Shown: positions 37,837 to 45,900 of the stretch, in pieces
Numbering within the stretch: the first letter of the stretch is position 1
Layout of the letters: each line of letters opens with the position of its first letter
From: Halobacteriovorax sp.
GTDB taxonomy: Bacteria > Bdellovibrionota > Bacteriovoracia > Bacteriovoracales > Bacteriovoracaceae
Assembly: GCA_002720865.1 (NCBI GenBank)
Contig: PBIO01000011.1
Location: 1 to 64,000, forward strand
DNA: 64,000 nucleotides
Direction of reading: 5' to 3'
Made by a program: the position numbers and the translations under genes
The notes under the pieces: model-generated
Told to the model about the DNA's origin: nothing
Seen by the model: the letters and a program-made list of their open reading frames with translations, nothing else
Databases searched by the model: none

Positions 37837-39360
37837 TTACTTATGCCAACGGACTGAATAAAGATCATGTCTTCTATCTTTTAAGTTTTGAACCGCACCG
37901 TGTGATCTTGCTTCAAGAAGAATATCTGTTCTAACGTCAGCGATGGTTACCATTTCAACATTGGCCGTGGCCTCAGCTGCAATTCCATCTTTTGCAAATG
38001 GAAAGTCACAAGGAGAAAAGATAGCACTTTGAGCATATTGAATATCTAGATTTTTAACTCTCGGTAAGTTTCCAACGTTTCCTGCAATGGCCACATAGAT
38101 TTGATTCTCAACGGCCCTGGCCTGACAACAATACCTAACTCGGCAGTAACCTTGACGGTTATCTGTTAAAAAGGGAACAAAAAGAAAATGCACACCTTGA
38201 TTAACTAAATGTCTCGTCAGTTCGGGGAATTCACTATCATAACAAACCAAAACCCCAATCGGTCCGCAGTCTGTATCAATAACCTTTACTTCGTCTCCAC
38301 CTTCAATTTTCCACCAATATTTTTCATCGGGAGTGGGATGAATTTTTTGTTGTTCATGAATACTTCCATCCCTCAAACATATATACGAAATATTTCGAAC
38401 GCTATTTCCTACCTCTGTAGGGTGAGAGCCAGCAATAATATTGACATTGTACCGAAGGGCCAAAGATTGAAAGAGCTCCTTGATCCTATCCGTGTACTTG
38501 GTCATACGCTTAATGGCCACGGAAGGTTCAACTTCCTCATTTTCAATTGAAAGAAGCTGCATAGTGAAAAGCTCAGGGAATAATAAAAAATCTGCTCTAT
38601 AGTCCCCAGCAACATCAACATAGTACTCTACAATTTTTGCAAACTCTTCAAAGTCTTTTACGGCCCTTTGCTTGTACTGAACACAAACAATTCGAGCAGA
38701 GTTCTTTCGAAACGGTTTATTTTTTTCCGTGTAGACGGCCTCAAACTCTGGAGTATCCCATTTTAAGTGAACGGCGTAGCCCTTACTTTCATGATCGTTA
38801 GGAAGATAATCCTTTAGAACCCCTAATACCTCAAACCCACTTCTTAGATGAAATCCAAGAGTTGAATCATTAATCTCTTTATTTTTAACTTTCTCAATAT
38901 ACTCTTCAACAGTTTTGATTTTTCGGCTTTTCTTTGAATACTGGGGAATTCGCCCTCCAAAAACAATTCCTTTTAACTGGTAAAAATTAACCAGGCCTTT
39001 TCTAGCATTATAAATTCTTTGCCCAATACGAATTCCTCGTTCACTTGGAAGAACACAAGTTTCATACCCATAAAGATAATCACCATCTTCATCATGAGTC
39101 GATGCGAATCCGTCAGCTGTTATTGAAGACCAGGTATGTTTTGATAGAGCTTTTTTTTCTGAAAGGATAAGACTTGCGGAGTACGCAATCATCTTTCCGT
39201 CTTTTATGACAACAAAACATCCCTCTTTGAAGTTGCTTATTTGCCCGCGTAGCATCTCAGGAGTATAGGTCCCCTGGTCTCCGTAAGATTGTTTAACGAC
39301 TTTTATAATTTCAGGAATATCTTTTAAAGAAGCATTCCTAACATCTATTACCTTTTTCAA
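37837..39360 (-). CDS. Bifunctional GNAT acetyltransferase / carbon-nitrogen hydrolase
   Basis: 507 residues in two parts. Residues about 1-205 are a GNAT domain (VLPSERGIRIGQRIYNARK is the acetyl-CoA loop). Residues about 225-500 are a nitrilase-superfamily hydrolase, with FPELFT (catalytic Glu), QQKIHPTPDEKYWW (catalytic Lys) and VLVCYDSEFPEL (nucleophile Cys). This fusion is known from other bacteria and acts on an unidentified amide. It is cytosolic and monocistronic, and the 230 bases upstream hold only a hairpin. Confidence 0.85.
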   Translation of the reverse strand: MKKVIDVRNASLKDIPEIIKVVKQSYGDQGTYTPEMLRGQISNFKEGCFVVIKDGKMIAYSASLILSEKKALSKHTWSSITADGFASTHDEDGDYLYGYETCVLPSERGIRIGQRIYNARKGLVNFYQLKGIVFGGRIPQYSKKSRKIKTVEEYIEKVKNKEINDSTLGFHLRSGFEVLGVLKDYLPNDHESKGYAVHLKWDTPEFEAVYTEKNKPFRKNSARIVCVQYKQRAVKDFEEFAKIVEYYVDVAGDYRADFLLFPELFTMQLLSIENEEVEPSVAIKRMTKYTDRIKELFQSLALRYNVNIIAGSHPTEVGNSVRNISYICLRDGSIHEQQKIHPTPDEKYWWKIEGGDEVKVIDTDCGPIGVLVCYDSEFPELTRHLVNQGVHFLFVPFLTDNRQGYCRVRYCCQARAVENQIYVAIAGNVGNLPRVKNLDIQYAQSAIFSPCDFPFAKDGIAAEATANVEMVTIADVRTDILLEARSHGAVQNLKDRRHDLYSVRWHK

Positions 39361-39467
39361 GTTTTCCTCGACGCTAAGTTATAACTAAAGACTCACGTCT
39401 ATTAGCGTCCGGAACTCTCATAAAGTCTAATTTATTTTTAGCTTTTTTTTACGCCAATCGTCAGATG

Positions 39468-39506
39468 AGACTCAAGGCGGCAACGCAGCGATGTCGCTTT
39501 GAGTCT
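39468..39506. other. Stable intergenic hairpin
   Basis: AGACTCAAGGCG and CGCTTTGAGTCT pair over 12 positions (one G-T) around a 15-base loop. It lies in the gap between divergent genes and has no T-run on either side, so it is not a normal terminator. It could be a structured RNA or a protein-binding site. Confidence 0.4.
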
Positions 39507-39591
39507 TATACCTTGCCAACTCGACACAAATTAATAAACTTGTTTAATCGCAGTTTCGCTTTGCTTAGGATAAAAAACTTAAAGGCCGAAA

Positions 39592-40026
39592 ATGAAAAAT
39601 AAAATACTCTTAATCCTTATTTGTTCCCTTCTCTTTTCTTGCTCGAATAGTAAGAAAAAACCGATGATCAACTCTGTCACGGCTCCGGATGAAATGATCG
39701 ACTATCCAACTCGAGATGAAAATGTGGGTCGTACTGTTAAAATTTTTAATATCGATGGAAGAAAAGGAATTAGAGGTATTTGCTTTCTCTTAGAAAAGGG
39801 ACAGGCAGAAGATGAGTTCTGCCCCGTTGTTGAAATCGTTTTAAAAGATTTTCAAGGAAATGTTTTAAGCTCCACTGAAACTGATAACTCTGGAAGGTTC
39901 CATTTTTACAAAATTCCTAACCGTGAGTTCTCACTTGATGTCCAAAGTTTCAAATATAGGAAAAGGTCAGATAAAATTATCGTCGGCCCTGGAAGTGAAG
40001 TCTTTATTTACTTACTTCCTAAATAA
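39592..40026 (+). CDS. Lipoprotein with a carboxypeptidase-regulatory-like fold
   Basis: 144 residues. The signal MKNKILLILICSLLFSC has a lipobox with Cys17. The C-terminal region DFQGNVLSSTETDNSGRFHFYKIP matches the beta-sandwich repeat of Cna-B/carboxypeptidase-regulatory domains, found in surface proteins. Partner unknown. The 3' end overlaps the convergent DUF1428 gene by eight bases. Confidence 0.65.
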   Translation: MKNKILLILICSLLFSCSNSKKKPMINSVTAPDEMIDYPTRDENVGRTVKIFNIDGRKGIRGICFLLEKGQAEDEFCPVVEIVLKDFQGNVLSSTETDNSGRFHFYKIPNREFSLDVQSFKYRKRSDKIIVGPGSEVFIYLLPK

Positions 40027-40375
40027 ACTTTTTAAAACCACCCCAGATCATTCGCTTACCATCAAATGGAAGATTTGTCGGGTCCATCATTTCGGCCAGC
40101 CTAGGGTCCTTAAAAGCTTTTTCGTTAACCTCATCTCGGTGAGCTCGGTCTTTATAAGTAACCACGGCAAAAATAACGATCTCCCCGTCCTTTAGATCGA
40201 CACTTCTTGGAAATGAAGTGACCTCACCTACGGGAGCATCGTCTGCCATGCATTCAAAATAATCAAGAGCTCCAAGCTCCTTCCATACCGTGGCCGATAA
40301 ACGAGCCATCTCTTCGTATTTACCTAGATTCTCTTTAGGAACGGGAATTAAAAAACTATCGACATAATTGCTCAT
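40019..40375 (-). CDS. DUF1428 family protein
   Basis: 118 residues from ATG 40375 (AGGAG upstream; a GTG two codons earlier is also open). YVDSFLIPVPKENLGKYEEMA, GALDYFECMADD and DLKDGEIVIFAVVTYKDRAHRDEVN, then MIWGGF at the C terminus, are the DUF1428 pattern. These are small alpha/beta (ferredoxin-like) proteins of unknown role. Confidence 0.85.
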   Translation of the reverse strand: MSNYVDSFLIPVPKENLGKYEEMARLSATVWKELGALDYFECMADDAPVGEVTSFPRSVDLKDGEIVIFAVVTYKDRAHRDEVNEKAFKDPRLAEMMDPTNLPFDGKRMIWGGFKKFI

Positions 40376-40585
40376 ATTCACTCCTGTGATTTTAAATAAT
40401 TACAAAGTACTTTTTCATTGTTTGATCCAAATTTCAACCTATGCTAAAGTCTAATTATTATGAATAACTAATCACCTAAATTCTCTTTTAAATCAATTTC
40501 CATTCAAACTAACTTGAGGTGATCGCCGTGAATACATTCGAACTTATCTAAATTAATTCCTATCAATTTTTAGTTTGAGGTATTT

Positions 40586-40870
40586 ATGAGATCACTAGCG
40601 ATTTTAGCCGCTGGGATCTTTAGTTTTTTTTATATCGATTTAAGACATTTAAGAAAATCTCCTTCAGTTGATTCAACTGACGAAGAGATTAGCTTTGATC
40701 TTACAGATCGAAAGAAAAAACTAAAGCAAAAGCGAAGAAAGTATAAAAATAGAAAATTTAAGAAGAGAAAATCTTACGGCCAAAAAAGTTTATACGCCAA
40801 AAATTCAAGGCCAAGAGATAGCCGTTATAGCAATCAAAAATCTCTTAGAAGGATGTTTCGAAATGATTAG
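40586..40870 (+). CDS. Small basic hypothetical protein
   Basis: 94 residues: a hydrophobic N terminus (RSLAILAAGIFSFFYIDL), then a very Lys/Arg-rich tail (KKKLKQKRRKYKNRKFKKRKS). GAGG precedes the ATG. Either a membrane-anchored nucleic-acid-binding peptide or a chance ORF; no family recognised. It is followed at once by a strong terminator hairpin. Confidence 0.45.
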   Translation: MRSLAILAAGIFSFFYIDLRHLRKSPSVDSTDEEISFDLTDRKKKLKQKRRKYKNRKFKKRKSYGQKSLYAKNSRPRDSRYSNQKSLRRMFRND

Positions 40871-40881
40871 TTTTTGGGCAC

Positions 40882-40933
40882 AAAAAAGCCTCAGTAACTA
40901 CAAAAAAGGCTTTCTGTAGATCTGAGGCTTTTT
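40882..40933. terminator. Bidirectional terminator beside the tRNA 3'-end remnant
   Basis: AAAAGCCTCAG and CTGAGGCTTTTT pair over 11 bases with A- and T-runs on the two sides. On the minus strand it lies downstream of the truncated tRNA 3' end at 40947, as the terminator at 46697 lies downstream of tRNA-Phe. Confidence 0.8.
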
Positions 40934-40946
40934 AAAATTCAAAGAG

Positions 40947-40990
40947 AAATGGTGCCCCGACGTCGACGATTATCGAACCGCCATCCTTAA
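40947..40990 (-). other. tRNA 3'-end remnant; candidate island boundary
   Basis: The 16 bases at 40947-40962 (AAATGGTGCCCCGACG) are identical to 46740-46755, the 3' end with CCA of tRNA-Phe plus its flank. The adjoining bases keep a T-loop-like TTCGA on the minus strand but are not a functional tRNA. No anticodon arm is present. Confidence 0.65.
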
Positions 40991-41003
40991 TATTGTAGCC
41001 TAA

Positions 41004-41267
41004 CTACTTATAATTATCAGGAATACTTCTCAATGCATCATCAAGACTCCAGCCTTCTGGCTTACTCTGAGGTTCTCTCCACTGAGCACCTGAGTCAATC
41101 CACTCTTTACGTTTTCTCTTGATTGCTACAATAGTAGCATCTTCATAACCAAAAGTTGTTCCACAACATTCACATATTTCAAATGAAGCACAGGAACCAT
41201 CTTCACCCCATGGGTAATCATAATGAAGACTTCCGCAAACTCTACATATTTTACCTTCGCCATGCAT
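41004..41267 (-). CDS. Small Cys-rich (CPCC-like) zinc-ribbon protein, immunity-like
   Basis: 87 residues. CRVCGSLHY and CECCGTTFGYED give two CxxC-type knuckles with an acidic middle (PWGEDGSC), and the C-terminal part is RKRKEWIDSGAQW. This matches a family of small zinc-binding proteins often found near polymorphic toxins. It is the last gene of the toxin/immunity region, so a role as an immunity protein to a lost toxin is inferred from position. Confidence 0.55.
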   Translation of the reverse strand: MHGEGKICRVCGSLHYDYPWGEDGSCASFEICECCGTTFGYEDATIVAIKRKRKEWIDSGAQWREPQSKPEGWSLDDALRSIPDNYK

Positions 41268-41392
41268 CAGAGTACTCCGGAATAATGCTCATTTATAGCC
41301 TTTGAAAATATCTTTAAATGCATTAAGTATTCGTGGAGGGGCTCCTCACTTATCAATGCCGAGTATAATAATTTTATTGTCCTATTAAAAAG

Positions 41393-41695
41393 CTACATAG
41401 ACCTAATAGTTTCAAAAAAAGAGCCGTACAGCCCCATCATGACATTTTCTCCACTTTCAGTTTCCATCTCCAAACCAAATTTTTTCTCTCTACCATCGAA
41501 GATGATTCTATAATTTGATTCTGAATTCTTCTTATGATTCGTAACAAGCCAGTACTTTCTTTTTTCTGTACAATTAAAACTAGTAAACAAACTTACCTCA
41601 ACAGGGTCTATTCTATGGCCTTCAAACCAGTTTAAATACTTTTCTTCTAATCTCACGAGGTCAATATCAATTAATCTTATAATTAAATCTCTCAT
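41393..41695 (-). CDS. Hypothetical protein, immunity-like by context
   Basis: 100 residues, soluble, acidic/basic mixed, with an alpha/beta pattern (EKRKYWLVTNHKK, YRIIFDGREKKFGLEMETESGENVMM). No family recognised. It lies four bases downstream of the truncated immunity copy, between two immunity-like genes, so it may be a further immunity gene. Confidence 0.5.
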   Translation of the reverse strand: MRDLIIRLIDIDLVRLEEKYLNWFEGHRIDPVEVSLFTSFNCTEKRKYWLVTNHKKNSESNYRIIFDGREKKFGLEMETESGENVMMGLYGSFFETIRSM

Positions 41696-41698
41696 AAG

Positions 41699-41806
41699 CT
41701 AATCTAAAGCATTACATTCTACATAATAGACAAACTTATCTAGATCTAGCTCTATACCGTACTGGTCTTGAAAGAAGTTTAAATGTTTATTTTCAATTTT
41801 CTTCAT
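41699..41806 (-). pseudogene. Truncated second copy of the E3-type immunity gene
   Basis: A 35-codon open frame starts with ATG and overlaps the previous gene by 14 bases. Its residues NFFQDQYGIELDLDKFVYYVEC align with YFKDTYSLKFDFEKFDYFLEC at the C terminus of the gene at 41793. Only the C-terminal third is present, so it is a remnant of a duplicated immunity gene rather than an independent protein. Confidence 0.6.
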
Positions 41807-42041
41807 GGCATTCAAGAAAGTAATCAAACTTCTCAAAATCAAACTTCAAACTATAAGTATCCTTAAAGTAAGAAGCATGTTCTTTTTCTATCTTATATAC
41901 ATCATACATTGGGTTATCATCTTCTATCGAAAAAATCTTTTGTACCAACTTTATATCAAACTTATTAATCTCTATTTCCATTTGATCAATAGGTCTCTCA
42001 CCAAATTTATTATAAACTGAAATAAACCTTTTAAAGCTCAA
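41793..42041 (-). CDS. Immunity protein to the colicin-E3-type toxin tip (DUF7683-like)
   Basis: 82 residues from a TTG at 42041 with GGAG seven bases upstream, placed directly after the end of the E3-type toxin remnant. An open frame continues to 42134 but would be a shadow of that toxin. EDDNPMYDVYKI near 41 and a YFLEC end match the pattern of small immunity proteins paired with E3-like cytotoxic domains (DUF7683-type, about 85 residues), which block the rRNase. It is intact, unlike its toxin. Confidence 0.6.
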   Translation of the reverse strand: MSFKRFISVYNKFGERPIDQMEIEINKFDIKLVQKIFSIEDDNPMYDVYKIEKEHASYFKDTYSLKFDFEKFDYFLECHEEN

Positions 42042-42042
42042 T

Positions 42043-42424
42043 TTATGGCTCCACTTTTCTAGTAGGGTCCGCAGGTTTCGTTTGCTTCCCTCTTTTATTA
42101 TACATTTCAACTCTACCATGTTGACCAATCCCATTCATATATTTTTCCTTTTTTATCTTTCCAACGTTTTCTCAAACCTCCTCCTTTAGATCTCGTTTTA
42201 GAACGAGTTACGAGAGCATCTTTAAAAGTACTTAAAGTACTAGGTGGTCGTTTATATTTTCCAACAAGGCTCACCATCCCCGCATCATTATTTACAAGCT
42301 TACTTATATTTGGACCAAGCCAATCTGAAAGATCACTTATTCCCTCTTTAGTCTTTAGTCCTAGTTTCCCTGAGTATTTAAAAAGACTTGCTATACCTTT
42401 ACTCGCTTTTCCACCTTTCCCAGC
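42043..42424 (-). pseudogene. Orphan colicin-E3-type rRNase tip, frameshifted
   Basis: On the minus strand the frame from 42424 encodes AGKGGKASKG, the same junction as the intact toxin (RAGKGGKATK at its residues 1048-1057). About 90 residues later comes RKRWKDKKGKIYEWD, the colicin E3/cytotoxic-domain core, and a stop at 42113. In the next frame the E3 sequence continues as QHGRVEMYNKRG then KQTKPADPTRKVEP and stops at 42043. The catalytic D, H and E of E3 (D-x2-H-x3-E) are split by a one-base shift. The usual eleven residues between KRG and KQ are missing. It has no start codon, so it is a displaced, inactive tip. Confidence 0.75.
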
Positions 42425-42515
42425 CTTCCGGCAGTTCCAGTTCCAGCTTTCAAGGCAAGGAAAGGGAGGGGGGGAGAAATAAGGTACTGATCTGACCGGG
42501 CAAACCTAGTCCATT

Positions 42516-42899
42516 TCAGCCTTCACTATCTCTCCATTCACTCTCTCTTATTAACGTAAACTCTAAAAAAACTTTTTCTGAATTATTTTGTATTTTCAAA
42601 AACTCTAAAGATAGACGAATACTCTCTAGCTGGAAGTCCTTCCATGAGGATGCTTCACTCTCAGAGTAATCAGAAATATCCACTGGAGTTAGGCCCGCAT
42701 CTGAATCTTTAAATACCTCTATCCCCGCAACGGCGAGCAATGAATCTCTCAGTCTTTTAACAAAGTTTTCCGCATTCTCAATCGGAACCAGAATCATATT
42801 ACCGCGGAACAGAACACTTCTTTCGAATTCCTTATATAGAGCTACCTCTAAATTGGAAAAGAGATCTTCTCTGCTTTTAATAAAGTCCGTAAATTTCAT
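42516..42899 (-). CDS. Probable immunity protein for the colicin-E5-type toxin
   Basis: 127 residues from ATG 42899 (AGGAG five bases upstream), nine bases after the end of the toxin gene. It is acidic with a helical/beta mix (SRKxLFSNLEVALYKEFERS-like start), no signal peptide and no recognised family. Position directly downstream of a toxin with a nuclease tip, with coupled translation, is the standard immunity arrangement. It should bind the E5-like domain and protect the cell's own tRNAs; that is inference from context. Confidence 0.6.
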   Translation of the reverse strand: MKFTDFIKSREDLFSNLEVALYKEFERSVLFRGNMILVPIENAENFVKRLRDSLLAVAGIEVFKDSDAGLTPVDISDYSESEASSWKDFQLESIRLSLEFLKIQNNSEKVFLEFTLIRESEWRDSEG

Positions 42900-42907
42900 A
42901 TTCACTC

Positions 42908-45900
42908 CTACTTTTTCCCCTTTGGATGCCAATCAGGGTATAACCACTCACTTGGAGCACTTCTATCACTCAATTGAACAATATCCCCAGTACGATCATT
43001 TCTCACAATATAGCTTCCGTCTCTATTTACATATCCAGTTGCAGGGTCGTTCATCCTCGCTCCATTAGAATTATGTCTAACATCCCTAGTTTTAAATTTT
43101 TGATGTGGCTTATTGATAGTTTCTCCAATTGATGAGTTTGTCCACCCTCTTCGTTTCATCTGCTTCCCCACCTTCACAGGGTTAATTGATGATGGTTTGA
43201 ATCTCGTAAAGTCACCGTACTTAAACTTCTTACTCATCCCCAATTTTCGAGCTGAAGTAACTAATGTGGAGAAAGCCTTAGTGGCCTTTCCACCTTTTCC
43301 AGCCCTCAATGCCCAAACGCCTAATTTTCCTGCTACACCTACTGGAACTGCAAACGAGCCAATATCTACCATGAGGCTTCCAATCATTTGACCTTGTTCT
43401 TCTGGAGTTCCATTTACAAATGCATCCAATCGAGCCTCTGTAAAATTAGAAATTCTGTTAAGAACTTGATCCATATTTGCCTTTATAATCCAGTCCATAA
43501 GGTTCGCTACCATTTTTGGAAACTTCTTTCTAAGATTATTTAGATTAATATTTCCAAGAGAAGCTATGGCATCAGCGATGTTGTTATACGCCCCAGTTCC
43601 CACTCCTTTTAAGAATCGCATGATTGCCTTATAACGATCTTCCTCTTCCTTACTGGCAGGTTTTCTTGAGAACCCATCAGAAAGACGAGATGCTTCAGCA
43701 TACAGCTCTTCAGATAATTGTGAGTACTGCTCCACCTGAGCTAAATCTGGAAAAATCGGATGCTCCTCTCCTCGCTCAAACATTCCTTCCATATCAAGCT
43801 TCATATTTTGAAGCATATCCTGAAGTTCCATTTTCTTCATATGACCAAGGGCCTGATCCCAGTCAATACTTTCCGTTGTGGGAATTTCGCTAGGGTTTCC
43901 ATTTGAGTCAGTTGCAACGCAGGAAACATATCCTCCGTAATCTGTACATTGAACTCCAATATCAGGACAGTCATGCTTAGTACACCACTCATTAACTTCA
44001 CCAATTGCTTCCTGAGCTGGCTCTAATATTTTATCAAGTTGATCTAGTGCTAAGTTCACATTTGCAACTCCAATTGTGACTGTTCCTTTTACTGCACTAT
44101 AAGCAAGTTTTAGGTTTTCAACTCTAAATTGCGTAACCGGAGCAGAGACAAGTCTAATAACTTCATCCTTTAAATATTTTTTAGGGTGCTCTACAACCTT
44201 CTTAGTCCTATGATATTGTCTTTTGACTTCTTTCGATAGACGCTTCCATTGCTCTTTAACTGGATTATAGATTTCAGATTGAAGTCTTCTGGCAAAGCGT
44301 CTAAACTCGGCCTTAAATTTACTAAAGAGCCCTTTATCCTCGCCATTTAAGTATTCTTCAATCTTACTGCAATCAATCTCTTCAATTGGCTCAATTTTAG
44401 TAAAGTACTCCTGACAATATTCCTGTGCCATTTCAAGTCTAACTTGAGGTACCTCAGTAGGGTCAGAGTAATTGATCTTCTCATCCTTTTCTTCACTTGA
44501 TCCAAGTTTTACCGAAGATATAAGTTTTTTTCTAAGAACAACTTCCTGGTTCTTTCTCGCCTTATCACTATTAACAAAGGTTCCAGCCTTCAAAAGAATA
44601 CTATTTATTAACTCCCCTGCTGGCCTTTTCGGATATTTCTTAAGCTCATTTTCAATCAAGTTCGAAAGCAACTTATCTTCTTTAGTTGAGACTAAAAAGT
44701 CCTTATAGGGAGCAAGAGAGCTATTTATAATTTCACGAAGTTCCTCTTTTGATACCTCTTGTTTGTTTTCATACTTACTATTTTTAAGCCTCTCTACTCG
44801 AGTATTCATTCGTTTAGATAACTCACTAATAAGCTTAATTCTTTTCTCATAAGTCTTATTATTTTCCTTTAAGTAGAGGGATTCTTTTGATTCATATTCT
44901 TTAATTAACTCCTTCGCTTTCTGGTACCTCCTATCAAGTGTCTTATCTAAGACTTGTGATAGGTCCTCAGCTTCATAGAGCCTTACTATCTCATAGGCCT
45001 GAAGAACACTTGCCAGATAATCATCATCATTTAGTTCTTTATCTAATTCTAAAAAGATTGGTGCCTCATAGGCCTCTGTATCAAGCTGATCCATTCCATC
45101 AACCATAGCGTAGTACCCACTAGAAAACTTTCCTGCCAAGCGACTTGCAACTTCAGAAGTATCAACTTCCCCATTTTCTCTAGTAGAGATATTGTTTGAG
45201 AACCAGTTACTTAAAAGATCATTCTGCATTGACTCAGATAAAACAGGCCTGTGATCATGCCAATTTCCAAAAAAACTAGAGAATTGGCTCGATAAACTTA
45301 ATGAAACAGTTGATTGATCTGTAAGTTCGGGTGACTTCCCATCTAGTGCCTTTTCTATTTTTTGTCTTTTGACAGTGGCGTTAACTAAACGAGGAAATAC
45401 CTCCTCTTGCTTTTCCTTAAGTTCCAAAACAAGATTGTATGCACGCAGTCTTTTATCTTTAAAACCTTTAACAAAAGCCTCGGCACTGGCTAACTCATTT
45501 TTTTCCCATTCCGAAAGACTTTCTTTATCCTTGTACTTATCAATAGTTCGAACAGAAGTTTTTAAGGACCTTTTAAACTCACTCGTCCCTAGCTCATCTC
45601 TTATCTTTCTTAACTCAGATATTAAAAGATGATGCTCATAACGATATTTAGCTGGGTCAGGTGTATCAAGTTCTTTATTTCTATCTAAATGAACGGTTCT
45701 CGCTGCTCTACTAATTAGGCCAAAAGCGAGCGGATGAGATTCTCTAATGCTCAAGGCGGCTTTATAAATATTATTCGGATAATCTTTTTCGTTTAGGTAC
45801 CTTAATGAGTTTAGCTGATTGTAAATACCAAGCCTTGCTCCACTAATACCTTCCTTTCTTAGGCAGACTTCATAAAAGGATCTTTTCTTATTAATTTCAT

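Noticed and set aside
40528..40551. Seven-codon GTG-started leader-like ORF with a good ribosome-binding site, upstream of the small basic gene.
   Set aside because: Too short to separate from chance. No tandem regulatory codons and no attenuator between it and the next gene.
42113..42134. Upstream start codons extending the E3 immunity gene to 42134.
   Set aside because: That part is read in another frame as the E3 toxin C terminus, so the extra N-terminal residues are a shadow. The TTG at 42041 with GGAG fits better.
42430..42515. Poly-C/G stretch between the E5 immunity gene and the orphan tip, possibly a phase-variation tract.
   Set aside because: It lies in non-coding junction sequence, not inside an open frame or promoter that it could switch.
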